Part shown: piece after piece, positions 1 to 11,940 of the stretch
Layout: every line of letters begins with the position of its first letter
Position numbering within the stretch: position 1 is the stretch's first letter
Origin: Nageia nagi
Lineage: Eukaryota; Pinophyta
Direction of reading: 5' to 3'
Assembly: GCA_050084985.1 (NCBI GenBank)
Contig: JBITNC010000002.1
Location: 29,884,001 to 29,948,000, forward strand
Length of the DNA: 64,000 bases
Translations under genes and position numbers: made by a program
Notes under the pieces: generated by a model
What the model was told of the DNA's origin: nothing
Database searches by the model: none
The model's input: the letters and a program-made list of their open reading frames with translations, nothing else

Positions 1-202
1 TCACCCTTTTATCCAATGTACAAAAGCATGACATGCACATTATTTTACCCAAGGGGCATGCTCATGACATGGAGTGTAGGATAAATTACATTATCATATT
101 CACTTAAATGATTAAGGTATCAAATGATACCCTTAATTATTAGTGAACTTACATAGAAGATTTAATACAAACCCTTACAATAATGCATTATACATTTTAA
201 CA
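1..202 (-). repeat. 3' LTR of Cop-A (U3 part only)
   Basis: The terminal CA at 201-202 is the complement of the LTR start TG. The stretch aligns without gaps to 8231-8432. A hairpin at 99-147 pairs TTCACT with AGTGAA and ATTAAGG-TATC with GATA-C-CCTTAAT, with one bulged C. The rest of the LTR lies outside the window. Confidence 0.9.
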
Positions 203-212
203 CTTCCCCTTA
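203..212 (-). promoter_or_regulatory. Polypurine tract of Cop-A
   Basis: On the minus strand the bases next to the LTR read TTAAGGGGAAG, directly followed by TG of the LTR. This is the usual place for the plus-strand primer of reverse transcription. It matches the tract in Cop-D and Cop-F (TTAAGGGGGAG). Confidence 0.8.
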
Positions 213-578
213 ATGCAATATTGGGATAGAGCGAGTAAGAGAAAAGAAGAAGAGAAAGTAAGAGATTTCTCCTCCAAATAGATACAATAGAGATGAGAAC
301 TTTTTACATATTTGTGAAGTGGGAAATATCTAATTTGAGACTCACTACTTTACCAAATACAATCATTAACCATAATTAGTTTCAATGTACATGAAGTAGT
401 CATCCAACTGAAAGTCATGAAGAGTCTCCAAGAGCCTACATACCTGAGGTAATTAACTTGCAATCTCAAAAGAACTTACAAGTCATAAGCAACTAAAATA
501 ATAATATCAGTTAGATGCATCATATTCATATCAACAAGGATTGATGAATCACACAAATGCCATCATGAACTGATCAAT

Positions 579-629
579 GGTGCACTATAAGTCATCACGA
601 AGATGCCATGCCAAAAACTTATAGTCACT
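579..629 (-). other. Conserved bulged hairpin in Cop-A 3' UTR
   Basis: The arms are GGTG-C-ACTATAAGT (579-592) and ACTTATAGT-CACT (617-629). The 9-bp inner stem is perfect, a single base is bulged, and an outer GTG/CAC stem plus one wobble closes it. The same fold, bulge included, occurs in Cop-D (44291-44340) and Cop-F (62102-62151). Confidence 0.65.
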
Positions 630-683
630 TGCTGTATATAAAACATATGTTGATTATCATTACAAAATAGAGCATGCACATAT

Positions 684-918
684 GAGTTCCTCACATATGG
701 ATAATTGAATAGTGCCAAAAGACACATAAGAGTTCTTCACACATGGATAACTGAGCAATGCTAGATTGACCAAAAATAGAGTCTGCATATATGAGTTCCT
801 CACATATGGATAACTAAATAGTGCCAAAAGACACATAAGAGTTTCTCACACATTCATAACTAAACAAAGCTTAATTGGCCAATTTGTATAATAAGTTCCT
901 TATGTAGGCAAACTTATT
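684..918 (-). repeat. Tandem imperfect hairpin units in Cop-A 3' UTR
   Basis: About five units at roughly 50-60 bp spacing each pair AGTT with AACT across 13-14 nt: 731-752, 794-815, 840-861 and a decayed one near 684-707. The best unit is 890-918, with AATAAGTT paired to AACTTATT. The position and core (AAGTT/AACTT) match the 24-nt hairpin array of Cop-D and Cop-F. Confidence 0.6.
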
Positions 919-1008
919 ACAGAGGTGTACAACAAAATCAACACTATACATCATAAAATCCTCCTAGGGATGAAGTTATCATCATAAACATGAATTCAAC
1001 ACAACAAT

Positions 1009-2560
1009 TCAAACTTCACCCCCCCTTGAGGGAAACTTCACCAACCTAATAGCATCCCTAAGCTTACAAAGTTGAGCTTTTAAGAGAGGCTTGATGAACA
1101 AATCAGCAGAGTTCAAGGTGGATGGAGAATACTCCAAGTGTATGATGCCATCAAGAACCTTCTCCTTGATAAAATGGGCATGGATTTCCACATGATTCCT
1201 TCTATGATGGAACATAGGATTCTTAGCCAAAGAAATAGCTGATTGATTATCTGAAGAAATCAAAGATGAGCTACCTTTATGATACCCAATTTGTTTCAAA
1301 ATATGCTTTAGTCAAATGGCTTCTTGGGCTGCAATAGACATGGCATGATATTAGGCTTCTATGGTAGAAAGAGAAATAATAGGCTACTTCTTGGAAGCCT
1401 AAGAGATAGCACTTGAACCAATACTAAATATATATGTAGAGGTTAATTTCCTATCATATCTATCTCCCCCATAGTTAGAATCTAAGAATCTAGAGAGAAG
1501 AAACAAGGGCAACTTGAAATACTTGAGAGCAAGATCCTTAGTCCCTACAACATACCTTAATATTTTCTTAACAGCATTAAGGTGCTCAACATAAGGTTTT
1601 TGCATGAATCATGCCATCAGATTCACTGCAAATGCAATATCTAGCTTGGAAATAGTCAAATAAAAAAAACATTACCAATTAATTGCTTATAAGCTATAGC
1701 ATCAGCTAACTGAGAGTTGGAGCTTAGAGAAACAATGATTCTAGGAGAGATTGAGATTGCAGCATATTTACACTCCATTCCAAACTTCTATAAGATGTCT
1801 AATATATACTTAGATTGACTGAGGTAAGTATAATCCTTATATTAATACACTTGTATTCCAAGATAGTAGTGCAAGAGACCAATATTAATCATTTCAAATA
1901 TTTTCTTAAGTTTGGATATGCACTCTTTAATGATTTCATCATTATTCCTAGTAATCAAAAGATCATCCACATAAAGGAGAATCAAGACCACATCTTTTCC
2001 ATGATTGAGCACATATAGATTGGAGTCAAAAAAATACTTGGAGAATCTAATGTCTGCAAAGTACCCTAAAATCTTTTTGTACCAAGCTTGAGGTGCTTGC
2101 TTAAGTCCATACAATGACTTCTTTAGCTTGCACATAAAGGAATCTTTGCCTTCCATAATAAACCCTTCTGGTTGATTCATGAAGATTTCTACATCTAAGT
2201 CACCATTAAAAAATGTACTCTCAATGTCAAGTTGAAAAACTTTCCATCCTTGAGCTATAAAAAGAGTAAGGATAACTCTTATAATAGGCTTCTTTACCAT
2301 GAGAGAAATGGTTTTTTCATAATCTACATCATATTTTTAAGCAAAACCTTTAGCTACTAACCTTGCCTTGTATTTCTCAATATCTCCTACTAAATTGAAC
2401 TTGACCTTATAGATCCACTTATTACCAATCACATTCTTTTTATTGGGATAAGGAACCAAGTCCCAAATTTTATTTTTCATAAGTGCCTCATACTCCACTT
2501 TCATGGTTTCCATCTAACACTCATGTTTAGAAGCTTCTTTGGCAATTAAAGATTTGTTCA
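1009..2560 (-). pseudogene. Cop-A reverse transcriptase-RNase H (decayed)
   Basis: This is the C-terminal half of the copia polyprotein, which copies the element RNA into DNA and removes the RNA strand. The open piece 1842-2300 holds the RT core: WKVFQLDIESTFFNGD, then LYGLKQAPQAWYKK, then the catalytic YVDD motif in LLYVDDLL. The piece 1399-1605 carries the AGT-like stretch ending in SNYGGD, the start of RNase H. The piece 1009-1299 has the RNase H tail with SSDNQSAISLAKNP and ends in the family C-terminus SRGGEV. Stops and frameshifts between pieces (about 1300-1400 and 1610-1840) break the frame. Residues equivalent to Cop-D 42300-43907. Confidence 0.88.
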
Positions 2561-3306
2561 AGGTCATGCTCCTTGTTACCCTTTACGTTGGAGAATTTTG
2601 TTCCAGAGGTGACTTATCTACATCAATATCCAACCAGCTAGGAGCAACTGAAGAGTCCTTTGGATCATAAAGATCCTTATGAGAAATAGATTCTTCATGA
2701 AGTTCATTGAACTTAGCATCCTTTGAAATGAACACTCCTTTATAGGTTGAAGAGTAGAGCTTGTAGCCTCTATGCTGATTGTCATAACCTAGAAAGATGC
2801 ATTTTCAGCTCTTTTGTCCAACTTTTTCCTTTTCTTAGAAACAATGTAGAAAAATTCTTCACAACCAAACACCCTAAGGTGAGAAATGTTAGGTTTTCTT
2901 CTTTTTCATGCCTCAAAAGGAGTTTTACTTTAAACAGCTTTTATGAGATACCTATTTAAGGTGTAAATAGTAGTGCTCGTAGCTTCACCCCACAAGAATT
3001 TAGGAAAATTACCCAACATACATATAGCCATCTCCATTATTATTCTATTTTTTCTTTTAACAACACTGTTCTATTGAGGAGTGTATGGAATTATAAACTG
3101 CCTCTTGATTCCATACTTAGTACAATAGTCATTGAACTCATTATTGTTATATTCTCTTCCATTATCTGATCTCAAGATTTTGATTTTAAGGTTAGTTTGA
3201 TTCTCAATAAAGGCCTTAAAAAACTTAAAACTCTTAAAGGTTTGGTCCTTGTGCTCAAGTAGATACCCAAAGGTCATCCTACTAAAGTTATCAATGAAGG
3301 TCAAGA
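2561..3306 (-). pseudogene. Cop-A integrase core and C-terminal region (decayed)
   Basis: The open piece 3071-3304 contains TFIDNFSRMTFGYLLEH and the second catalytic aspartate in LRSDNGREY, matching the integrase catalytic core of Cop-D and Cop-F. Downstream, between 2561 and 3070, frames are interrupted, but the typical region with a VGYDNQH-like and YSSTYKG-like stretch can be followed on the minus strand to the linker before RT. Integrase inserts the finished cDNA into host DNA. This copy is dead. Confidence 0.8.
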
Positions 3307-4870
3307 TTAAAATGCTCCTCCAAGTGACTTAGTGTAAAATAGACCCATCATATCTGAATGCACAAGTTGAAGAGGTTGAGATGCTTTTCTTACCTTATCT
3401 TTTTCAAACTTTTGTCTATGCTTCTTGCCAAGAATGCACTTCTCGTATAGACCAACCAAAGGAGAAATTGAAGGCAAACCTTTACATGTTCTTGGTATTT
3501 CATGATTTGAACACACACTAGAAGAAAGACACATCTTTGATAGAACTTGATCTATAATGTAGATATTATCTTTCATAGGTCCTTTAAGCAAAGTGGTAAG
3601 CCCTTTCTTAATGCACCAGGATCGAGAGTCAAACTCAAAAAAGTACCCTTTTTTAGCAACTTGGATCATGAAGAGAAGGTTCATCCTTAACTTAGGAATA
3701 TAGAGAACATTTTCAAGAACCTTTAAATGAATTAACACACTCACAATTCTTTGAAATTCAAGGGTATAGTTATCACCTATCACAACTGCATCCTTATTAT
3801 ACTTGTGAAAGTTCTTAAACTTTTCTTTTTCAAAGCATAGGTGATTAGTGCAACCAGAGTTAACAATCCATTCAGATGAAAAAGTGCGAGACATGGAGTA
3901 AAGTGCCATAGCAAAACTATCATAAGTATTTTTCTTTCCCTTTTCATTCTTTACATTTTGATTACCTTTGTTCTTTTCCTCTTTTTTCTTTTTCTAGCAA
4001 TCAATTTCTTTGTGACCTTGAATGCCATATAAGTTATAATTGCCATCAAATTTTTACTTAGGATAAGGAGTGTTTGCTTTGCCTTTTCCATCTCTTTTCT
4101 TGAAATGATTATTGTTGCTATTGTTGTGGTTATTATTTCTATTATTTTTGTTGCTATTGTAGCCATTGCCTCTCTTCTCAAACCTTTTGGAGGAAGAAAG
4201 ATAAGATTTCCCTTGATGGTTGAACTTCTTCTTGAAAGGAGTTTTGGTTGATCCAAGAGCAATGTTATTATCTTTAAGAGAAAAAATTAACAACTTATTG
4301 TTAAAAGTTTTCTTATGCTTCAATAGGTGCCTTGAAAGGTTCTCAAGGGAGAAGAATTTTTTTCATCATCAAGCTTTATTTCCATAACTATCATAAAGTT
4401 TCCAAACTTTGAAGAGAGGCTTTGAAGAATGATGAAGACTATAAAGTGATCATTGATCCAATTGCACCTACAAGCAACAAGTTGGGTCCTTAGGTTGATG
4501 ATTTTATTTAAGTAGATGGCCACATTTTCATTTTTCCATTGATGAGATTGAAGCTACTTTTAGAGTATGGTAATTCTTCTTGAAAAGTTTGAACCAAGTT
4601 AGATTTGTTTTAGCTTATCGCATGCTTCCTTTATCGATGTTGAAGAGGAAATCATCAAGAACACATCATTTGATAATACATGGTAAATCATGAAGGTTGC
4701 CAACTCATTCTTTATGTTGCAAGCCTCTAGTGCCTTCTCATCTATAAGAGGTACAAAGTTCTTATTCACTATTTGCCAAAGCTTCCTTACCTATAATTCG
4801 ACTCTCATTTGAGGTTCCCAAATCCCATAGTTGGAACCATCGAGAATGTGTTTAAGTAAAAAGGATTCTC
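3307..4870 (-). pseudogene. Cop-A gag, protease and integrase N-terminus (decayed)
   Basis: Gag begins at about 4870 with a stretch like the HILDGSNYGIWEP start of Cop-D gag, but no start methionine remains. The zinc knuckle near 4000-4035 has lost both leading cysteines: the order Y-N-L-Y...H...C replaces C-x2-C-x4-H-x4-C. The protease motif reads VNSGCT instead of VDSGCT (near 3865), so the catalytic aspartate is lost. The open piece 3307-3909 then covers the GAG-pre-integrase zinc region (CEKCILGKK-like) and the first integrase aspartate in HSDMMG. A frameshift near 3950 separates gag from protease. Confidence 0.85.
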
Positions 4871-6539
4871 CTATTTGATACATAAAAATATGAAATAATA
4901 AGCATGTGTTTTCAATAAACAATAGTAAATGTTAAATTTTAACCAATTAAATAATACATGTTACATTTAACACTAAGACATGCTTGATTTGATTCATAAG
5001 TACAAATGTTTTAAGATTTAAATAATAACCCATGTACCCAAATACATTTCTCATATCAAGAACCATGGATGTAGAGTCACATTATTGAGGTTTGTTTTCT
5101 TATCTAAAATTAGGCCTTTACCTAGGTGCCCACATAAGAGGAGCCCAAGTACTACCAATCCTAAACTAGTTCCCCTTGGGTAGAAATATACTCTCACAAG
5201 GAGTATTAGCTATTTTCTAAGATTCTAACATTTATTGGATCGGCTAAATTATTAATCTTGATTAGGTTTCAAGTTATCCTTTTAGGTTTTCAGGATAATC
5301 CTTGAATGGACATTCAGACATGTGGTATCACTACACACATGTCTGTCCACCTAATAGAGTTATGTCCAGATCAAAAGAGGACTTAGGGGCAATTAAGAAG
5401 TATAGACTTTTCACCAGTTGGATCATCAGACTTAAAGGTGCTAGTCTGCCTATCCTCACCTTATGGCTCTACAAATAAGTCATGTTGCAGAATGTACGTG
5501 TAGATGTGTTCATTTTAAGAGGTTGCTCATATCAATGTTTGCATTTTTTATTTGCATAAGCAAATAAATCAAAATGCAAAACATGAAGTAAAAGAGCATA
5601 AATAAAATATCATCCATGCAAAAAATTTGAAACCTAAGTGTCCAATGGGTTTTGTTTACCAACCCCTAAAAGACATCTTTACATTATCACTTATTTTGCA
5701 CAAGTCCATTCTATTAGAATAAATACTCAACATGCATTCTTAAGTCATAAGCATGCATCTTAAAAAATTTAAGTCCTAAGAATTAAATTAAAAAATTAAA
5801 TCCTTAACCATGCATTGAAAACTTAAGCTTTATCACCAAAAAAATTAAGTTCTAAGCAAGTATTAGATATGCTTAAAAATCAAGTACTAAGCATGCACTA
5901 AGCATAAGTATGCATTAACTTAATAAATAAGTATTTAAGCATGCATATATTTTAATTAAAAAAAAAAAAGCATTTAACTTAAAAATTAAGTACTAAGCAT
6001 GCACTAAGCATAAGTATGCATTAACTTAATAAATAAGTATTTATGCATAAAATTTAACTTTAAGTAAAAATTCATATAAATTCCCCCTTTTTTACTTAAA
6101 ATTATAATCCAAAAAAAAAACTTGGTTTACTTTAGCAAGAAAAAATGATTACTTGTAAGACATTAAAGGCTTAAGTGAAGTCTTATTCCACTTAATGAAT
6201 TTAAAAGGACATATAAAGCCCACACTCCACCTAGATGCATTAAATTTGTCATAAAGTTTAATGATCCCCCCTTTTTTTATTGTACTCCACATAATAGGCA
6301 TGTTAGGATAAAATAATGGGTTACTTGTAAGAAAGTAAAAATTAAATGCCTCAAAAGTAATGCAACAACCAAGAATTAGGGATTTCCTAAAAAAGAAAAT
6401 AGGAAAGGAGTATAGTGCATAGGGCTCACATGGATTTAAAGTCAACATTATAGAGGAAAAAAATGGTGAAGAAGGGAGAACCACTCGATCAAGATAGGTG
6501 CCTAGCATAGATACTTAGTGAAGGAGAATTGACTATATG

Positions 6540-7260
6540 AGAGGAGAGGTCTATCAATGAGCAGAGGGAGGTGCGAGGTCTGGCAACAAGCAAAGGACAA
6601 AGTCTCGATGCCAAAGGCATTGGTTGGAAAACATTATTGCTAGCAAGGGTTAAACATCATAAGGGGGTAGAGGTAAGTCGTAGAGACTTCCAAGATGGTG
6701 GAGCCATAGATATCACTAGAAAGGGGGTGCATAGAGGGTTTTTGATGGCTTGGTCAACTACGGGCTATACCACCATGCCCCTTTAAGACTCTTTGTACTA
6801 TGCCAGGTTGAGCTTGGAGAGGTCGCTAGAGTAGGGTGTTAGGGGGTGACCATAGAAGGAGTAGGGTTTCAGTATGTACATCCATCAAAGAGTAGCTGAA
6901 AGTGGTTTTTCATCATATGTTATGGTTGTGAATGCCTTAATAGCCATCTATGCAAAATGTGAAAGAATACACAAGGCCTGAGAATTATTTGACAAGATGC
7001 ATGATGCAAACATAGTTTCATGGAATGCAAAAAGGAGTCTATTGCTAGGTGGTCAGGAGGAGATGCATTATGAAGGGCTACAAGGGCCAAGTCAATTGGA
7101 GATGTCATGCATTGAGGATAAATGGTGATAGGGAGTCAAAAGACCTCACAAGACATAGAGACTAGCCAATAGAGACCAAGCAAAACCTAGAAAAGTGCAA
7201 CCAGTAAAGACCTTGTAGAACAAAATCGCATCAACCTTGGAGAAGAAAGGAGACACTGCA
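6540..7260 (+). other. Non-retroviral insert in Cop-A leader
   Basis: This block is less AT-rich than the leader around it and has no counterpart in the Cop-B leader. Its right part (6880-7035) reads as a PPR fragment on the plus strand, antisense to Cop-A. The left part (6571-6786) is open for 71 codons, but I recognise nothing in it. It is most simply explained as captured genomic sequence. Confidence 0.5.
6880..7035 (+). pseudogene. PPR (pentatricopeptide repeat) protein fragment
   Basis: The plus-strand frame from 6880 reads IHQRVAESGFSS, then VVNALIAIYAKCERIHKA, a stop (TGA), then ELFDKMHDANIVSWNA. NALI-MYAKCG-I-KA-ELFDKM-VSWNAM is the hallmark of plant PLS-class PPR repeats, which bind organelle RNA. 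About one and a half repeats remain, with a stop inside. It lies antisense within the leader of Cop-A. A closely related fragment (ELFDKMHVAD) sits in the leader of Cop-F. Confidence 0.75.
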
Positions 7261-7910
7261 TAAACATCAAATATTATTGTAAATAATTTTTCATAGTTAT
7301 GACCAGCAAAGACCAATGTATTTTAAAAATATATATTTATGTATATATATATTTCATTGAAATAATAAATTCCTCCCTTCCTTTTTTTTTGAAAAAAATT
7401 AACTTGCCTTGCCCATTGAAGCTCACATTCAAATATAGGCACATCGATTTAAATAATATTTTATACAATTTTTGTATAATGAAAAACATATTTAAATAAA
7501 AAAATACATATATATTTTTGTAAAAAAAAAGCAACCTTTTATTTTAAGCAAGCTTAAAAAAAGGATAAAAAATGCGTTATAAGGTGAAAAGAAATTTTGT
7601 ATACTATCCTCTTAAATAGAAAATATGTCAAAGTATTAAGCAATTAAAAAAAATTGCAATTAACATAATGGATAGTATATATATATATATAAAGAAAATC
7701 GCATTAGAATGCTATTTTAATCATATTTTTCTTAAAAAAGGAACTAACACATAGCAAATAATATGTTAGTATCATAAAAAAAATAACCAAGAAGGAGGAT
7801 TTTATACCTTCTCTTGAATTTTACCTTAACAATGAAGAGTAGAGAGAAGAATGAAGACCTCCAAGTTGAAGATGAGTCTCCAAACCAAGAATGTGAGGAG
7901 GAGCCTTCAA

Positions 7911-7925
7911 GGTGCTCTGATACCA
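7911..7925 (-). promoter_or_regulatory. Primer-binding site of Cop-A
   Basis: The minus strand reads TGGTATCAGAGCACC three bases inside the 5' LTR. TGGTATCAGAGC is complementary to the 3' end of plant initiator tRNA-Met, the usual copia primer. Confidence 0.9.
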
Positions 7926-7928
7926 ATT

Positions 7929-8432
7929 TGAAGGAACTAACACTAACAACATAATTTTTAAACAACCAAGATCTCTTGAAAACTCACAATACACATCTAA
8001 CTAACTCACAAAAAAGACAATCTCACAAAGTAACTCAAGATGTAAAGTGGTTCCTTCAACTAGGAGTGCATCCACCAACTAGATCTTTAATTCAATCATA
8101 AATACAACTCTCTTACAATCCTCCTACTCTTTTCTCCTAACCACTATCCTATAGCATAATTTTACTCCATAATTGATGTGTAATCACAAAGAGGAGGCCT
8201 TCAATTTATAGGCCAAAATCCCTCTTTGGATCACCCTTTTATCCAAGGTACAAAAACATGACATGCACATCCTTTTACCCAAGGGGCATGCTCATGACAT
8301 GGAGTGTAGGACAAGTTACATTATCATATTCACTTAAATACTTAATATATCAAATGATAACCTTAATTATTAGTGAACTTACATAGAAGATTTAATACAA
8401 ACCTTTATAATAATGCATTATACATTCCAACA
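7929..8432 (-). repeat. 5' LTR of Cop-A (504 bp)
   Basis: On the minus strand it begins TGTTGGAATG at 8432 and ends CCTTCA at 7929. A TATAAATT box lies at 8203-8210 and a decayed U3 hairpin at 8329-8377. The outer 202 bp match the 3' LTR remnant at the window start. Confidence 0.9.
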
Positions 8433-8439
8433 TCTATAA

Positions 8440-11400
8440 CATCATATCTCAATCTAACGTCATAACTTAATCAAAAAAGGGCCTTCATTATACTAACTTC
8501 AAAAATACATTCATTCATATATCATCGACAAATAACAAGCTTTGTAGCCCAACTTGATTATAATGCACTTCATGATTATACATATTAATTTTAAGCCATG
8601 GCATAATTGAATTCTCTCCTGCAACATCATTGGTATGAGTGTCACCAATGGGTTATCGAAGCTAATGCTGAATGGGGTATAACATTGGAGGTAGTGATTT
8701 GATGGGATTGAACTTAATATGAGATGAGTATTTCTTCTATTGAAGAATACAAACCTTGGTATCATGGTTTATTTGTTGACAAGAAGAGGCAAGTTGCACC
8801 TTGGCTTGAATTTTCTGGAACGAGTTGCATGTCCCATGTACTACCAACTGCTCTAATTGAGTTATCTATGTATGGTGCACTTTGTCTATTTATTATAGCT
8901 CCTTTATTGTTTTTTTTTACTATGGTTTACCTCTCTTTTGCTTGAACTCCTAGATCCAACACTTATTGGTTAATTATCGTTAGCTCCTGGAGTTTGTCAT
9001 TTGATAGTGGATATCATTTTTGTATTTCTTAAGCCCATTATTAAAACTTGACCATTTATTTATTAATGCCTTCTAGGTCTGTCTATTGGTGATGACTAAT
9101 GAAATTCTAGATATTGAAGCAAATAATTCTATAGATATGGATATCAACATGAATATCTTTGATAGACTGAGTCAATTCCTCCTTATATTGATTATAATTT
9201 TTTCTTTCTACTGCTAGAGTTTCTCCAACATTTTCTACATAGTTGTTACCCTTTCTACCTCCTTGTTTAGTCAAACTATCTCTTCTTTCATGGCAGTGAT
9301 TTATTCCACCTCTTTTGTGACTCGATCAATCTACTTATGTAGTTGCTTATTTTGTTTGATAAACTTTATATTTTCTTGTGTTTCTACCTAGAGCATTTAT
9401 TCAACCATTCTTTTCACAATGTAAAGCTCTTAGCTCCTTATCATAATTTAATTGAAGTGTACTGATTTCCTTTTCCTTTTGAAGTTGAAGATTTTCTCTT
9501 ACTACTTCATTTTCTAACTGAACTTGTTTGGTTATTATTTATGTGTTGTATGTCAATTAAATCATCCTCAAGTGATTGATCTTTTCTTGGTACTTCTTTG
9601 TTTCTACCTTATGACTAGCTGTTATTTTCTCTATCTCCTCTTGGTGCAGTTATTGCAATCGATTGATCTCATGTTGGTGGTGGGTGGTGATCACATGTAT
9701 GCATTGGTTGATGGTATGATATGGTTGGAATTCTATGGACAAGAATTTCTCATGGATGAGGGAAATCAGGGTAGAGTTATCAATGAAATGGGTTAATTTG
9801 GCTATGAAGGAACTGATCAATTGTTCTAACTTTTTAATTAGCTTTTCAGTTGGATGAAAGGATATTAGGGGTGTTGTTGGAGTTGGTATGTGACCAAATG
9901 GACTATGTTTGTGAGCTCTTGATATTGAAATTCATGAGATTGATGGAATGAGTTGATGTTTTTGTTCACTATTTCATTGATTAAGTAGTGCTCTAAGATA
10001 GAGTAATGGCTTGTATCAACTAGTTTATAACATTGATTTCCAACAATAAAGGAGTCTAGGATTGGTAAGTTCTATGGCTTAATGAAATTTGAAATAGAAG
10101 TATAATATGAGTCTGGGTATGGATGTGTCTAAGGATGTATGTTGATCCCTACTCTATTGTAATTCCGAGGGATGGATTATTGGCTACTAGAAAGTTGGTC
10201 AATCAAAGTAGTGGTGATAATGGTAGCATCGACTAGGCTATTGATTTGTGGCATTAAAGGTATTTGTGAAGTAGTGATAGGTATCAATATGGAATTAGAA
10301 TTTGAAATAGTACTAACTAGAATAGGAATATGAGCAAAAATTAGAACAAATATATTAGGATTTACTAGAGATGGTGATGGCCAAGGTATGGAAGTTGACA
10401 CTATCGATGGTGAATTTTTGGGTGATGGTGGTAGTTCATCAATAAAATGGTGGATAGATTTTTTGATATCTAAAATATCCATGGTCATTATATCCTAAGA
10501 TATATCTGATTGATTAGCTTCATGAGTTGTTATTTCTTTATTGGGTCCTTCATTGATGTGTTACCTCCTCTCTTTGTTTTACAAGGATTACCCACCCATT
10601 GACTTAATCTTTGAGTCTCATTCTTTCACTTTTATGGTGCTATTCAAAAATGAATGAATCGATACAATAGAGCTTTGCTCTACCTAGGATGGTTTACTCA
10701 ACTTTTCCCCCATATTACTTGTTCCTTTTTAAGAAATTAAATGAATTTCTAGTAGTCACTATATTCAACTTTATATGGGAGCTTGGCCTCCTTATACCCT
10801 AGTACTGGATTGTTGGACTTCATCAATATGTTATTGATTGTCATTACCAAATACAATTTGTCATTAAATTTTTTGAATTTGCTAATATTCCACACTGGTA
10901 TGCTTGTGGAGCCTTAAATCAAGATTTGGATCTTCTTTTCCCATGTTGCAAAATTTATCATTTGTACATGGAGGTCAGTGTCAATTTTGATTATCGAACT
11001 TATGCTCTCTAGGTTGATTCACTCCATTATGCTTACAATTTCTTCCCCTTTCTTTCATTTATGTTAAAGTGCATAACTTAGTTACTAAAAGGGAAACCTT
11101 TGTGGAAAGTACATTACAACCAAAATTAGGAAGGATCCATATTTGAAAATAACATTTTTCTTGAAAGTGAATTTTACAATATTTTCGTTCTATCTTAGCT
11201 ATTCCAAGAATATATCGATGAGATGGTATTTTGTTTGTTGATGAATTATATCACAATACAACATGGATTATGCAAATGTAATATTGTTGCTATTGTTGTT
11301 ATGATATAATATTTGTGAGATGATAATTGTTGTAGCTTTAATAGGGTGTAGCACAATCAATCCTAATTCCTCTACTTTTATATTTGTTTTTGCATCCATC

Positions 11401-11940
11401 ATATGCTCTACCATCATAGCTTTTACTATATTCATCCTTTGTGTTAAATGTTAATGGTTGAATTCTATATATTTTAGTCTAGCTATATGCTTTACGACCT
11501 CCTCTATTATTTCATATGGCTTGTCCAACCATAGCGAGTTTTTATGGTAGTAGTTGTAGATGAATTTTACCATATTTATGTAGGAATAAAGGTTTGGCAT
11601 GTTGACTAGATTCTTAAGTCCCACCTTCTCAAATATCTTCCTTTGGTCCTCTCTAAATGCAAGCATGTCATCTTATTCCTATGAGATCTTTGGATCCTCT
11701 AGCTTCATAGTTTTGATATATGACATGGATTTGTCACTACCATCTACTACTTGCAACACCTCTATAAAGTGGGAGGTGAGTGGACTTTCCATAAACTAGT
11801 CCTTCTCCTGATTGATGAGATGGTATTGCTTTATTTTTAGCATCATTTATTTCCCTTTCAACATGTATAAAATAAAAAGGAAAAATTAGTACATGGTTAA
11901 GGCAAGAAGGGAAATAAAAATTAAAATTCAAAATAAATGC
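8440..11940 (-). pseudogene. Decayed coiled-coil gene-like block, copy 1
   Basis: I do not recognise the family. Read on the minus strand, a globular-looking part (11451-11666: FREDQRKIFEKVGLKNLVNM, then YSYINMVKFIYNYY) is followed by broken frames, then a Pro/Ser-rich linker (10177-10488), then a heptad-rich stretch at about 9700-9130 with many E/K/L residues (KVETKKYQEKINHL, LENEVVRENLQLQKEKEIS) that looks like a coiled coil. Stops are frequent. The portion 8440-10527 is repeated at 33600-35284. Cop-A was inserted at its lower-coordinate end. It could be a decayed host gene, or a gag-like gene of an unrecognised element. Confidence 0.45.
8724..9111. other. Segment present only in copy 1 of the duplicated block
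   Basis: Aligning 8440-10527 with 33600-35284, this stretch of about 390 bp has no counterpart after GATTTGATGGGA...: copy 2 jumps straight to CAAATGAATCTATAGATATGG. It contains one 73-codon plus-strand frame (8724-8945) with a hydrophobic C-terminal run, which I cannot assign. It is either an insertion in copy 1 or a deletion in copy 2. Confidence 0.5.

Larger units (their letters stand above)
213..1008 (-). other. 3' untranslated region of Cop-A
   Basis: About 800 bp lie between the end of pol and the polypurine tract, with no sustained reading frame. The region holds a 51-nt bulged hairpin (579-629) and an array of imperfect hairpins (684-918). Both have counterparts at the same place in Cop-D and Cop-F. 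Confidence 0.75.
4871..7824 (-). other. Putative 5'-UTR intron (leader) of Cop-A
   Basis: On the minus strand the leader reads TTAAG|GTAAAATTC at 7824 and ends CAAATAG|GAGAATCC at 4871. Cop-F has the same donor context (GTGAG|GTAAAACTAAG) and an AG acceptor just before its gag ATG. The interval carries a block at about 5090-5510 that is alignable with Cop-F 57170-57610 and Cop-B 18170-18620, AT-rich runs (7320-7740), and a captured fragment region (about 6540-7260). Splicing is inferred from position and signals; no transcript evidence is available here. Confidence 0.5.
1..8432 (-). mobile_element. Cop-A: Ty1/copia LTR retrotransposon, 3' LTR cut by window edge
   Basis: The element reads right to left: 5' LTR (7929-8432), primer site (7911-7925), a leader of about 3 kb (4871-7910), decayed gag-protease-integrase-RT-RNase H (4870 down to 1009), a 3' untranslated region (213-1008), a polypurine tract (203-212) and the first 202 bp of the 3' LTR. 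The 202 bp of 3' LTR in view differ from the matching part of the 5' LTR (8231-8432) at about 15 positions, roughly 7 percent, so the insertion is older than Cop-D or Cop-F. The coding part has many stops and frameshifts, so the element cannot be autonomous. The target-site duplication cannot be tested because the left end is outside the window. Confidence 0.9.

Noticed and set aside
8724-8945. 73-codon frame with a hydrophobic tail as a small membrane protein
   Set aside because: Absent from the duplicate block and without homologue or motif that I recognise.
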